Assembly: GCA_010909165.1 (NCBI GenBank)
Contig: MU008163.1
Span: forward strand, 2,108,001 to 2,172,000
Source: Anthoceros angustus
Taxonomy: Eukaryota > Streptophyta > Anthocerotopsida > Anthocerotales > Anthocerotaceae
Direction: 5' to 3'
DNA length: 64,000 nt
In this document: piece by piece, positions 23,559-34,220 of the stretch
Numbering within the stretch: the first letter of the stretch is position 1
Layout: every line of letters starts with the position of its first letter
Notes under the pieces: model-generated
Databases searched by the model: none
Told to the model about the DNA's origin: nothing
Seen by the model: the letters and a program-made list of their open reading frames with translations, nothing else
Made by a program: the position numbers and the translations under genes

Positions 23559-26040
23559 CAAAGATACCAGTGGGTGCTCTTACCCCAGTGCTGGCTCCCC
23601 TAGGGGACACGGTTCCCGCGCGAATTGCCAGACCATGCATAAGCTGGCGCCCGCCCCCGCCCCGGGAGCGGCAACAAGGGTCGATCGGCGTGGAGCTTCA
23701 CGACGGCGCGGAATAGGGGTAGCAAGGCAGGCCTGCAACCCAGCTGCGAAAAACCTGCTGCTGCTGCTGCTCCTCCTGCAGGGCGGCGGGGTTGCCGTGT
23801 GGGGGCGGGAGCGCCGGTTTTTGCAACTCCTAATGCGCAATTCCAAAAAATGCCCTCAGAAATGTCGCTTGTCCTGGATAAAGTCGGCCAACGTTTCCAA
23901 ACCGGCGCTGTAAAAAACAATAGAAACAGGAACTGGTCTATGGTCTATTTGGAGGGTCCCAATTTGGATTTGGCATTGGGTGGGGCGAGAATTGTTTATT
24001 AGGTGACTTGGAATGACCTCAAATATCTAGCATGGAAAACAGTTTGAAATCACAACATTCTATGGCTGTGATGGCAAACTTTTTAAGTATAAAATAAGAA
24101 TGCAAGAAAGCTATCCTGTGTTTTACCTATATATGTATATCGAAATTTAGCAAAGGCATGTTTCTCTTAGCAAAGGCATATTTCTCTTAGCAAAGGCATG
24201 TTTCTCTCAGCAAAGGTCAAGGTTATCCTATTGCCAGTGTATGATCAAACACTGGCAATGGGTAGGACTATTATCTTATATCATGCAAAGCTCTATTTCT
24301 TGTACACCAATTTATGAAAGTCATGTCGTGTAACAACATGATAACTTCTCCGTGCAATGTATTGCTATCATAGGGATCTAAGTGGCCATCCTTTCCTACA
24401 CATCTTGATTTGCCACCATCAGCCTCGTCCATTTTTTTTGTTCTAAGGTCGTTTAGTTTAGGCAAGTGGTTGAAGACTCGTTCATGATTACTTTGGACCA
24501 TGAAGTAAAAATGATTGGGGCGCTTTTGAGCTTGCTGCGAAGAATCTAGTGCATCCAAAAACTAGGATGAGATAAAAAAAGATACAAAGAAGAGACAAGG
24601 TCCGTTAGCTCCAAGGAACAAGGTCCCTATAAGTTGAAAGTTACAATGTTCTATTGGTGTGGAAGTTGGTAACAGTAGTTCCCATGGGAAAAATATTCTT
24701 TTAAAAGTCGTTTCTTCCATCTCACACTAAGTTCTAAGGCATGTCTGCCAATATCTTCCCGTCACAAGTGCAAGTAGCAACTCACAAAGTGAAGTTTGCA
24801 AAGCAAGCGGTTGCTTAGGATGTAGAGGAGGTAGCGCAAGCCGCGAAGACGGCAAGTTACTTCGTAGAGGACGCACCCAGGCCGCAGATGCATCAAGGCA
24901 TGCCCTGCCGCTGCTGTGCTTAAACTCCCCTAATTCCTTAAATGCCCCTATTTATGTGAAACTGTGGATTTATGTGAAATCACATGGATAGGGTGGTTAG
25001 GTACTTTATCTCCAGTTTGATTATAGGTAATGAAGACAAGAATTATTCAGCGAGAAACAAGATTGTAAATCAATGAGGATCGTACACCACTTCATAGTTG
25101 GCCAGATGCATATACGTACTTGAATTGAAAACATTTATGTTGTAAAACACATGGATGAGATGGTCGGGTGGGGAGAAGCCGAAGTACGTCCCATAGTCTG
25201 CCGATTAGGCGCGGTTGTATGACATAATCCTTGTGGGGGTTACAAACATTTCAAACTCCTTCGGGGTTGTAACTCTTACCTCCATGGTAATTCTCGTCGC
25301 GATTATAACCTTTTACCTTAAATGTAGCCGGTTTCCGGTGTCCAATGAAATTACGTGTTTTAAAAAATATATGGGAATGTAAGCCTATTCCTGGTAATAT
25401 ACTACCTCAAAAGGGTTACAATGTTGTAATAGTCAAGAGCGATGTTGCAAAAATGAAAACTCATATTATAAAAGAGTTATGTTGTAATAATCATAACTTT
25501 GTGTTGCAAACACATCATATTCTAATATTCAAAGGTGTTACTAATTTCTATGATTCTTTCTACCTAGTACATGTGATCTATAGGTTAGACTTTCTGGAAT
25601 AGTATGTCATATCCAATTTGCAGAAAAAAATGGCGACGCATCACAGCCACGCCATTTAAGCATCCCGTCACTAAAGCTAGCAGCACACCTTGAAACATAC
25701 ATGCAACTTAGACCAGCTCAAGAACAAAGTCAAGTTGATTGTGGTCTAGAAGTCTCCTTGTCACATTGTATGATGTATTAGATGGGATCAGTTATTTCTC
25801 TTTCGGACATAAACACCTCCACACAAATATAGAAAAAGGAGATATATTAAGCTAGATATAATTTTAAACCTTGTTAACGCACTTAAAGTAGAGGTCAGTG
25901 ATTAGTTGCTTAAGGTATTGAAAAAGTGAGTCCGTGCTCCTTCATTTAAGGGTGGATTCACACTAGTTTACCATACTTATGATATTTGAAATTTAAGAGT
26001 CATGAAAAGGCCACCTTGCAATCCCGGCATCCTGCTTTTG
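23559..26040. other. AT-rich intergenic region
   Basis: The first 400 bases should hold the COV-like promoter. Beyond about 23950 the sequence is AT-rich with no supported gene. It contains a four-copy 20-bp repeat (24147-24216, separate entry) and a hairpin (24230-24259): ATTGCCAGTGT pairs perfectly with ACACTGGCAAT across an 8-base loop. Short open frames (24271-24558 minus, 25345-25602 plus) have no recognisable domain and fit chance expectation. Confidence 0.5.
24147..24216. repeat. 20-bp tandem repeat, about 3.5 copies
   Basis: Copies of TTAGCAAAGGCATGTTTCTC follow each other without spacer; the second has one change (CATATTT) and the last is partial. Confidence 0.85.
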
Positions 26041-26044
26041 TGCC

Positions 26045-26332
26045 ATCACTATACAGATTACAAAGAGCCCTAATCAATGGTACAAACGCTTGAAGCTGGA
26101 AAGCAAAGCGCTTACAACAACGTCACTGGAGGAGATGGACAACATCAAGTCGCATCAGCCAAGGGAGTCGTTCCTGCAGTACTTGGATGGAGGTGCTTTG
26201 CCCTTCCAAACACACCCTTTGCAAGAGCCGTCAGTCTCATCTCCTTGTGCTCCTCCACAGATTGGTGGTCTTCCATCTTCTCTTCCGTTTAACATGCTTG
26301 CATCTTCATTTCTTGTCTGCCCTCCTGACTAA
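26045..26332 (+). pseudogene. Unassigned coding-like fragment
   Basis: A plus-strand frame runs from about 26075 (WYKRLKLESKALTTTSLEEM) through a Pro/Ser-rich stretch (FQTHPLQEPSVSSPCAPP) to a stop at 26330-26332. The same frame resumes after the stop with similar Pro-rich composition up to about 26430. The composition resembles the low-complexity C-terminal end of a regulatory protein, but I recognise no domain and see no upstream exon. It may be the relic of a gene cut off by the transposon-rich sequence around it. Confidence 0.25.
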
Positions 26333-26505
26333 GAGTCCCTACTGTATCCTGCAGGCTCCATGCTTTTGCAACCAACCTTCAACACCACGCCTCCATTTCT
26401 CCCCCATCTCTGCCGGCTGGTAAACAAAGACAAGGCACAGCTACCATCATGAAGACTCTTGATATGTATAACTGTGGAAGACCACATGTACACTAACCCT
26501 CCCCT

Positions 26506-27260
26506 GGACTGTTGGTTTGAATGTTTTTTTTTGTTTTTCTTATGTTTTGTGTGATGGAGTGCTTAGGAAATGTCCGAGGTAAGGCCTTTTATACTAAAAG
26601 TGGTCCTTGGCCCATGACAATATTACTTTTTAGTCCTTGGACCTCGAACTGGTGAATGTCAGGCCAGGCTATAAGGTCCTTGGACCTTGGGATTTTTAGG
26701 AATAAAAATTGTCTATATAAGATGGGGGATCCTTCATTCAGCAACAATGGCGCAGGGAAGTGGGGAGGTGGCTAGTTCCACAACGGTGGCCGAATATGGA
26801 ATGTACAGATACAGGCCAGGGGGAGATAACAACCCTAGTTGCGGAGCCGGGGTTGACAGTGAGCTGAGCACTAGCAGAGTTATAGCGCAATTGGAAGAAG
26901 ACCGCGCCTTGGTACGGTGATTCTGCGAGATTTCAAGGGACCAGGCGAGCTGAAGTTCGGCAACCGGGCGGGACTGCAGTGAAGTTAAGTGAAGGAGGCG
27001 CATGCCACGATTGAGGAGCTCCAGAATGAAATTTCATGAGCCCAGGAACAAGTGGAGACGCTGGCACCTCTGGAGAAGTTCAAGAAGCTAGCGGAGAGGT
27101 ATAAGCGGAAGAGAGATGAGGCTAGAGCGTGGATGGAGGAACGCACTGTTTGGCTGTCCAGTGATGAGGAGCGAGGCAACGTGTGCGGGGGCGGTGAGGC
27201 AGGCGGCACCTCAGCGAGTGGCCAGGACCCTCGGATAGCGGAAGTGAGTTGGAGGTATTA
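26506..27260 (+). pseudogene. Degraded retroelement-like segment with gag-like ORF
   Basis: A TATA-like TATATAA at 26714-26720 is followed 26 bases later by an ATG at 26747 opening a 58-codon frame (MAQGSGEVASSTTVAEYG ... LEEDRALVR). After stops and a frame change, a coiled-coil-like charged stretch continues (27052-27261: KFKKLAERYKRKRDEARAW). The arrangement of AT-rich leader, TATA box, short leader and charged helical ORF resembles the start of an LTR retroelement gag. No LTR pair, primer-binding site, protease or reverse transcriptase was found, so the assignment is weak. Confidence 0.3.
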
Positions 27261-27862
27261 AGGGAGAATCTTTCGATGAGAGGCGTGGTAGGAGAGCGAG
27301 GGGAACACCCATGGGCCGGAGGCTAGGCGGTGCAGAGGTAGATTTTAGAGGAGCATCATAGGTCAGGGGCTTTCACTCGGATTAGGGGATAAGGTGTTAG
27401 GAAGGCCTGTGGAGCTGTAGTTACTTGAATTGGTAGGTGCGCTCGTGGTGGTTAGCCATATTTTTTAGACACTGAGAAAGAGTGAGCTGTGTGTTCCGCA
27501 GCTGGATGTATAAGAGACCTTTTTCGGGTCCCTCTTGATAGACAATTTCAGGTGTGAGCTTCCGTGTGTCGAATCTGCGTGCGAGGTTGATTGGAGACGT
27601 CTGATCAATAACGGACTGATTCGGGACACCGCCTTCTCGTCATAAGAGGGCCGGGAAGATCCCTGGGTGGTCAAGGGCTGAGTGGACAAGCTCCACTTCT
27701 GGGTCGATTAGCGGTGAGGGGCGCTCTATGCATGCCGAAAGGGGAGAATTTCCGCAGAGGACCGGGGTGAGATCGTGGGCATGCAGATCGCCTGTGCCAT
27801 TGTTTTTCTTCCTCTTCTTCCCAAACCGCTATCTAACCGGATTGTGTTTAACTCTATGAGGG

Positions 27863-27935
27863 GGTGCATGTGGCGGGGTAGAGGTGCATGTGGCCGGGGT
27901 AGAGTCTGTGGCCGGGGTAGAGGTCTATGTGGCCT
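27863..27935. repeat. GC-rich minisatellite of 18-21 bp units
   Basis: About four imperfect copies of GGTGCATGTGGCCGGGGTAGA, with deletions in later copies. It lies in the region after the gag-like remnant and yields a low-complexity Gly/Arg frame. Confidence 0.75.
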
Positions 27936-28469
27936 GAGAGAGGGAGTGGCAAGAGCAGCTTGTGTGTGGTGGTATTTGAGAATGCCACTGCAGTGGCTGA
28001 GTCTACCACGGCGGTGCCCAAACTTAACACGGTGGTGGGTTCGGATACGGTAGTGGGTTGCGGCTGGGTAGGACTAACCGTAGTAGGGTTAGAATCCATA
28101 GTTTTGGAACATCTTGACACAAAACCATTCTCTTGGGATCGAATCCTAGGACTATAACGACATAGAGGGTAAATATGGCCTCCTTGCGTCTTTGGACGCA
28201 AAAACCCATTCCACAGTAACCAACAAGCTACAACATCGAAGCATACAAGGGGAGAGACATGGAAAGATGACCAAGTCATTAACTTAATTCATGTGCGTGG
28301 TGGGCTGCAGACACACTTTGATAAAACACTCAAGCAAGGTGTGCATTAGTTGCCAAGCTCATATGGAATTTTAGCAAGAAGTTTGACTTAACTTCACAAA
28401 TGACATTGACAAGTGACTTTTTTCTATGCAGGCAGAAATGTTTTGAGCAAAGTGGTGATCCAGTTATCA

Positions 28470-29013
28470 GCCATTTTTTATGACTTTGACAAATCGACTG
28501 AGTCTTGCCATCAAAAGTGGAAAAACATCTACAAAGACTACAAGTAGGACAGGGCTTTGAATGTCATTTTTGGGAATGCTTGATCTAAAAAGTGTATAGT
28601 TCAATATCGTAGATAAATACATGAGTGGAAAGACCCATGTTGTTTGTCGCTCATTTAGAGCGCAAACTTCACTAAGTTTAGGCTCTAACTCCACATAAAA
28701 GGTTGTAGGTCATAGGAGCTCAGATTCACATGTTGTCAATGAGAAAGGTGATGTGTCAACCAGGCAACATGCTAGTAGCAGTCTTTCGGAAGAAGAACGT
28801 GATCCTGGGTCAGGACTTCCACTTCCAGTAAGGAAAAGGTCCAAGCACACGGATGACAAAACAAGTGTTATCCTCCGGCTCCTTGGTGGTATTTCTATGA
28901 AAATGAAGGATGAAGACAACAAGAAAATCTTCTTGTTGGAAAACTCGGCGAAAGACATCACGGTTTTAGCTTCAGTAGTAACTGCAAGCATGTCAAAAAA
29001 ATGTACCAGGTGA
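28470..29013 (+). pseudogene. Myb/SANT-like DNA-binding protein remnant
   Basis: In one plus-strand frame from about 28480 the translation reads DFDKSTESCHQKWKNIYKDY, the C-terminal helix typical of trihelix/Myb-SANT-like domains of plant transcription factors and PIF/Harbinger accessory proteins. In-frame stops follow at once, with recognisable continuation (DRALNVIFGNA, then IHEWKD). Farther on, 28753-29013 is an open frame with a basic patch (LPVRKRSKHTDDK) and a helical acidic end (ISMKMKDEDNKKIFLLEN). Several stops between the blocks make it a dead copy. Whether it came from a transposon or a host gene cannot be told. Confidence 0.4.
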
Positions 29014-29302
29014 TCAACCCACATAAAAGAGCTTGTAGGAGAATGCGATGGTGTTGATTCACCACCATAGTAAATGAGATGCAATGTCCCCATCCAGCTT
29101 GCATTATTTGCTCCTAGCGACGTGAATAATCTCGCGATCAGCATGACATCACTCACTCAAGTGAAACCCAGGTGAAACACAGTGAGCCCGTGACCAATGG
29201 GGAATGTGAATGACATTGCCGAGCTGTCGAGCGGCAGAGTGGATCAAATGTGTGAATATGTAATAGTGTGCAAAGGTAGTTCTTATAATTGTGTGTCCAA
29301 AT

Positions 29303-29680
29303 GAAGAAGAAGAAGAAGAATTTTATTTAAGTCCACTAAGGACGGATTTCCGTTATGGGACTTGGTACTTGACAACTTGTACCATGGTGTGCTTAAGCTA
29401 CTTGCACCAAGGGCATCCATTCCCTTTAGACACCCCATCTGAGTACCGATCCAAGCGCAGGATGCTTAATAACGACGTTCTTAGAAATGTGTGTCCATTT
29501 GGCCTAAATGGCTTAGGCCAAATGGACACATTTACAAGAACGTAGTGATTAAGTATCCTGAGCTTAGATCGGTACTTAGATGGGGTGCCTAAAGGGAGTG
29601 GATGCCCTTGGTCTAATAGTGATGTACTAAGTCCCATGAATCAAATCTAGTGAATTTAAATAAAATTCTTCTTCTTCTTC
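29303..29680. mobile_element. Fold-back made of two head-to-head SINE bodies
   Basis: The left half (29303-29500) is the body of the local SINE family in minus orientation, beginning with its (GAA)n tail, then GTCCACTAAGGACGGATTTC. The right half (29501-29680) is the same body in plus orientation, ending in ATAAAATTCTTCTTCTTCTT. They meet at GTGTCCATTTGG ... CCAAATGGACAC, a near-palindrome that is internal to single copies. The tRNA-derived heads are missing from both halves. A transcript could form one long imperfect hairpin. Confidence 0.8.
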
Positions 29681-29989
29681 TAGTATGAATCCAACCTAAA
29701 ATATAGACCACATAAACCACCACTATAGTAAAGGTACTAGTAAAATAAGATAGAAAGGTGAAAAGTTTAAAGAGGTCAAAAACTAATTAGTAGCTGCCCT
29801 GTTAAAAGATGCATGTGTTGCATGCTTCCTACAATCTCCTATTAAAGAGAATTTGTTAAAGCCATTAATGAAGAGCTGCCTAAAGAGGACTCTTAGTGAT
29901 TAGTAGTCTACAAGAATCCTGGAGTTAGTAACTGCCTAGTTAAGGCGAGCCTGCGGGATATATAAGGATGAAAGCAAGAGCTTTGAGTA

Positions 29990-30530
29990 GGATCATCATC
30001 AGTTCATGGTGCACACCAAACCTGGTGCCGAGAGTGATGTGAGTTTCATCATTCAGTTGATGGTGTGTTGCAAACCTGGTGTTGAGAGAGTTGTGAGTTT
30101 CATCATTCAGTTCATGGTGCGCTACAAACCTGGTGTTGAGAGAGCTGTGTGTTGAGAGAGTTGTGAGTTTCATCATTCAGTTCATGGTGCGCTGCAAACC
30201 TGGTGTTGAGAGAGCTGTGAGTTGTGTAAGTCTCTACGTGGTGTTGAGAGAGCTGTGAGTTGTATAAGTCTTTGGTGTTGAGAGAGCTGTGAGTTGTGTA
30301 AGTCTCTACGTGGTGTTGAGAGAAATGTGAGTTGTGTAAGTTTCTATGTGGTGTTGAGAGAGCTATGAGTTGTGTAAATTTCTACGTGGTGTTGAGAGGG
30401 CTGTAACTTGTGCAAGTCTACACGGGGAGTGAATTGGCGAGGTGGCGAGGTGGAGTGAATTGGCAAGGTGGAGTGAATTGACGAGGTGGAGTGAATTAAC
30501 GAGGTGGAGTGAATTGGAGAGGTCCTCAAC
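29990..30530. repeat. Compound minisatellite in three zones
   Basis: Zone 1 (about 29990-30215): roughly 55-75-bp units containing TTTCATCATTCAGTTCATGG and CAAACCTGGTGTTGAGAGAG. Zone 2 (about 30215-30420): 35-40-bp units of GTGGTGTTGAGAGAGCTGTG with TGAGTTGTGTAAGTCTCTAC. Zone 3 (about 30425-30520): 18-20-bp units of GAGGTGGAGTGAATTGGC. GGTGTTGAGAGAG is shared by zones 1 and 2, so zone 2 probably grew from part of the zone 1 unit. A TATATAA motif lies just before (near 29955), so the array may sit inside a decayed LTR. Confidence 0.75.
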
Positions 30531-30895
30531 ACTGGGAAGGTAGCTCTGGCTAGGTAGCTCTGGCTGCTTACTATCTTCGTAGTGAAAGGCTTTACTAATA
30601 AAGCCTATCCTAATCCCTAATATAGCCTATCCTAATACCTTGGAAAACTCTAAAATCTGAAGGCCATGTGGAAGTGGGAGTAAGGGATAAGCATAAAGCT
30701 ATGCTTATGTGTGCGAAAGGGCACCAAGGGTTTCAAGACATTCCTAATTTTAGAAGCCCCTCCAGCTATATGAAGGGGGCTAGCTACTCTGTACGGGGAT
30801 TCAAAGTAATGGATGAGGCCTTGTCTCCCTTGCCATGAAAGGAGCTTCTTAGCTCCAGATCCCTTGCTCCTCCTCTCTTCTTCTTAGGCAGTCTT

Positions 30896-31330
30896 GATGA
30901 GTCAACTAGCTCGGGATCTCTAGTCCTAGGGTGACCTGATGAGTCAACTAGCTCGGGATCTCTAGTCCTAGGGTGACATGATGAGTCAACTAGCTCGGGA
31001 TCTCTAGTCCTAGGGTGACCTTCCTCTGCAGTATGTGCTAGGACTGAGATTCTACTTGTTGTGCATGCATCTCAATTCTAGAGTAAAGTAACGGTTGTTA
31101 TCTAGGCACCCTAGAGCATGCATCTTAGTTCTCGAGTAAAGTAACTTATCTAGGCACCCTAGAGCATGCATCTCAATTCTAGAGTAAAGTAACGGTTATT
31201 ATCTAGGCACCCTAGAGCCGAATTGTCGGAGATGTGCTAAGGATGTGTTGAGCAATTTGTTGAAGTCCATGTGCTAAGAATGTGTTGAGCAATTTGTGCT
31301 AAGAATGTGTTGAGCAATTTGTTGAAGTCC
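30896..31330. repeat. Series of three adjacent tandem arrays
   Basis: Array 1 (30896-31021): three nearly identical 42-bp units starting GATGAGTCAACTAGCTCGGG. Array 2 (31063-31217): three units of about 48-54 bp with GCATGCATCTCAATTCTAGA and ATCTAGGCACCCTAGAG; the middle one lacks a few bases. Array 3 (about 31225-31330): roughly 27-40-bp units with GTGCTAAGAATGTGTTGAGC and TTTGTTGAAGTCC. The segment up to 31610 after them shows nothing further. Confidence 0.8.
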
Positions 31331-31610
31331 TGCAGGTACCTAGTCAGCATAAGATTTTAAACATACATGTATCTATAGGCCCTTGATGCTACCTAATCCT
31401 ATACCCATAGGTGGGTCCGAGAGGGACTAGGGAGCTATTTTTCCCCAAGTGTGAGGACACCCCAAAGTCTACGTAGGTCTGTCATCTTGTTACAGAGAGA
31501 TAGTTAACAAGCCGAAAGTTAAAGCTAGATGACGAAGTCCCGAGGTGAAGGACTCTCAACAACATGCTCTATACACCTAACGATGTAGGGCAAAATATGC
31601 TAGATTAAAA

Positions 31611-34220
31611 TTACTGATCTTGGAGAAAAGCAGGCAAGATGCTCCTGGTATTACAATGTTGTGTCGCTCCTAAAACTCTTCGAGCAGCCCTGGTTGTGGC
31701 ACCTCCATCACCGAGCAACAACCGTAGCTTCTCGTACTTTGCCAATACCTCATCCCGTACCCCTGATTCCTGCGTCGGGAGCAACACAGCCGCTGCAGCA
31801 GCCACCTGGCTCGCCACGGCTTCCTCTTGAATGAACTCTGGGACAGCCTGCGATGATGTGTTGCAGTCTGAGGGCTCAAGCAGACAGTTATCTCAAACCT
31901 CCATTGAGAGATTCACGTACCTTGCATCCAAGGATGAGGTTCACCAGCGAGACGTGCTGGACAGAAAACCTAAAAACGTTCCTGGCAATCCATGCGGTCA
32001 CGCTGTCGATCTTGTACACAACAACCTGCGGGACCTGGTGTCACACAGTGGCAGGTCCATCTTGTAGCTCAGTCACACTTATCACACCCGGCGTACATGA
32101 AGGCAAGCTACAAAGGAATAGCTTACGTTGTAAAGGGCCAATTCCACATTTATACTTCCAGACTTTGTGATGGCCAGATCTGATGCTGCAAGCGCGACAT
32201 GCGAGTCATCCTGCACACAAAGCTCCTCTTCAGCAGTGGAGAAAAAGAGCTTCAGCTGTGAGAACCGAGAGGAGAACCGTTACAGGCTCTTGGTTTATTG
32301 GAGTTCTGTAGGAACAAACTTACATGCCAAAGCTGAGTGCAGTCCTTCAATCCACTCCTGTCCAGAACTTCCTCCAGCCGATTGAGCTGATTTGGGAGTG
32401 CCACGGGGATAATAAACCTTACATTGGCTTTAGAGAGCCTGCAGTACCAACAAGGAAATCATCAGCACGGGTTATCAATCCACCGGGACGGGATGTGCTT
32501 TACAGAAAAGCTCAAACAAAGCAGAAAACATCAGGCTCAAGAAACAAGCACACCTTGCACTACCCGAAGAGCGTATGGAACCAAGTAACTGAGAAGCGGC
32601 ATCAGCTATCACAGGCCAGACATGCCTCAGCTCCTGTGTACGAGAAGCTGGTATCAAAGCTACTACGATATCCCCAACCGGTATTCCAAGCCTGTTCCGA
32701 GCCTGTCCATATAACGTAGGACAAGCGTGAGCCGATAGCAAGCAAGCAACTGACCAGAAGGTATTTGGCACAGCTGCAATGACCCGGCAGTGACTTTCTA
32801 TAGCAATCCTCGAGAATCAAGCCTAGAACTTTAAGAGACTTACCTCATCTCTTGACAGCTGCCTTGATTTGAGATCAACCAGAGGGTGACCCACTTCAAT
32901 CACACAACCACCTTCCTTGGCATAATATTCTGCCTGCTCAAGCCAGTGTGATGACATGACTTCCCCACTGCCCACAACACGTGATGGATCACATCGTGTG
33001 AACTTAGAGTTTGGGGGCTGAGGTAGCAAGAATCTGAAAGGACCCTTTGCAAAACTTACCTCTCCTTTGTAAACTGCTAAGATCATATCACTCATGTGAA
33101 CGATATCTGCAGTCCGCGAAGTATTCCACAGCCATTCATTTGGGGGGATGTAGTAGATCACCTGACAAGCTGTGAGGCGTAAAAAGACACAGTAAGGAGC
33201 CACCCCCTGTTCCAATCCCTTGCAACATTCCACACATTTTCAAAGAAGCTACAAGTTAGGGTTACCAAATTTGCTCTTCACATATTTTCCAAATGGTACG
33301 TTCACACCAGGATAGTCGATCAACACCTGCATAATGCCATGGACGGGCGTAAGCAAATGCCTGGCAGGAAACGACAACACCTAACACAGGATAGACCAAA
33401 AGCATAGCTTTTGAAAAACCCACCACCACATCCGGTGGATGACTCTCCAAAAAGGCCCGGACAGCCACTTGCAAACGCAGAGAAGGCACGACCAGTGGCA
33501 GAGCTTCAACAAGGCCGATTGAGCTGAGCCCTGTGTTGTCTCCTGCACATAAGGAGGACAGAGTATCTGCTTATCTGCTCAGGCCATGAAATGGAGGGCA
33601 GACCGGCCTAGTTCGCAAAACACACATCAGACGAGATCAGACCCCCAGCACGCACCAATGAGCACAGCTCCAGCAGCCTTCATCCGCTGGCCTCCAAGAG
33701 CGTACACCTCCACATCCTCTCCTGCCTCTCGAGCCTGCTCCAGGACTTCCGTCACCAGAGCTGCCCCATGGATGTCCCCCATGACATCTCCGGTGCTGAT
33801 CTGCAAATCCAATTTCCATGTCAAAATCCCGAGCAACCACAATGCACATACATACAAGGGCTAAAACCCAACACCAGAACCCGAAGCACCCACCAGAATC
33901 CTCTTCCCTCCCCGCCATCGCACACAACCCTCCTCCTCCTCCTTCGCCTGCACACCACAGCCCAAAGCCCTGGCCCGGTCCTTCTCCCAGCCACTACTCA
34001 CTTTCCAGCCACCATGCCCCGCATGACCCACTCCCAAGCCGCCCCTCCAGGTCACCCGCAAGCCACATGCAGCAGCCCTACACTCCAATCCCAACGTGCC
34101 CACCCTGCACATGGACGGCACCTCCATCCCTGCTCCCTTCGCCAGCTGTTTCCAACATGCCAGGGGCGGCGACATGCCTGCCATACCTGCCATACCTGCC
34201 ATGCTGGCCATGCTGGCCAT
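31611..34220 (-). CDS. Cyanobacterial-type lipid-A-disaccharide-synthase-like glycosyltransferase (LpxB/GT19 family), probably plastid-targeted
   Basis: LpxB enzymes join two acylated glucosamines in lipid A synthesis; the role of this plant branch is unknown. Eleven exons (34220-33894, 33800-33656, 33542-33424, 33326-33266, 33169-33060, 32933-32844, 32702-32554, 32438-32324, 32255-32127, 32034-31921, 31847-31611) join in phase to 531 residues. After about 105 residues of Ser/Gly/Cys-rich presequence the catalytic part begins GGKRILISTGDVMGDIHGAA. It continues with DNTGLSSIGLVEALPLVVPS, IDYPGVNVPFGKYV, VIYYIPPNEWLWN, CVIEVGHPLVDL, VVALIPASRTQELRHVWPVI and ASDLAITKSGSINVELALYN. The wording (STGEVSGD-like start, YYI-P-WVW, GHPLLD, LLPASR-QE) matches the cyanobacterial relatives better than the mitochondrial LpxB known from Arabidopsis, suggesting a plastid-ancestor gene. 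The start region is a run of in-frame ATGs (34220 onward). Confidence 0.85.

Noticed and set aside
29303-29680. Interpretation as a classical MITE with terminal inverted repeats
   Set aside because: Single, non-inverted copies elsewhere carry a tRNA head and a simple-repeat tail, so the inverted form is better explained as two SINE bodies.
30896-31021. Possible hammerhead ribozymes in the 42-bp repeat (CTGATGAGTC resembles the catalytic core)
   Set aside because: The required GAAA after helix II is absent, and no pairing stems flank the CTGATGA in any of the three copies.
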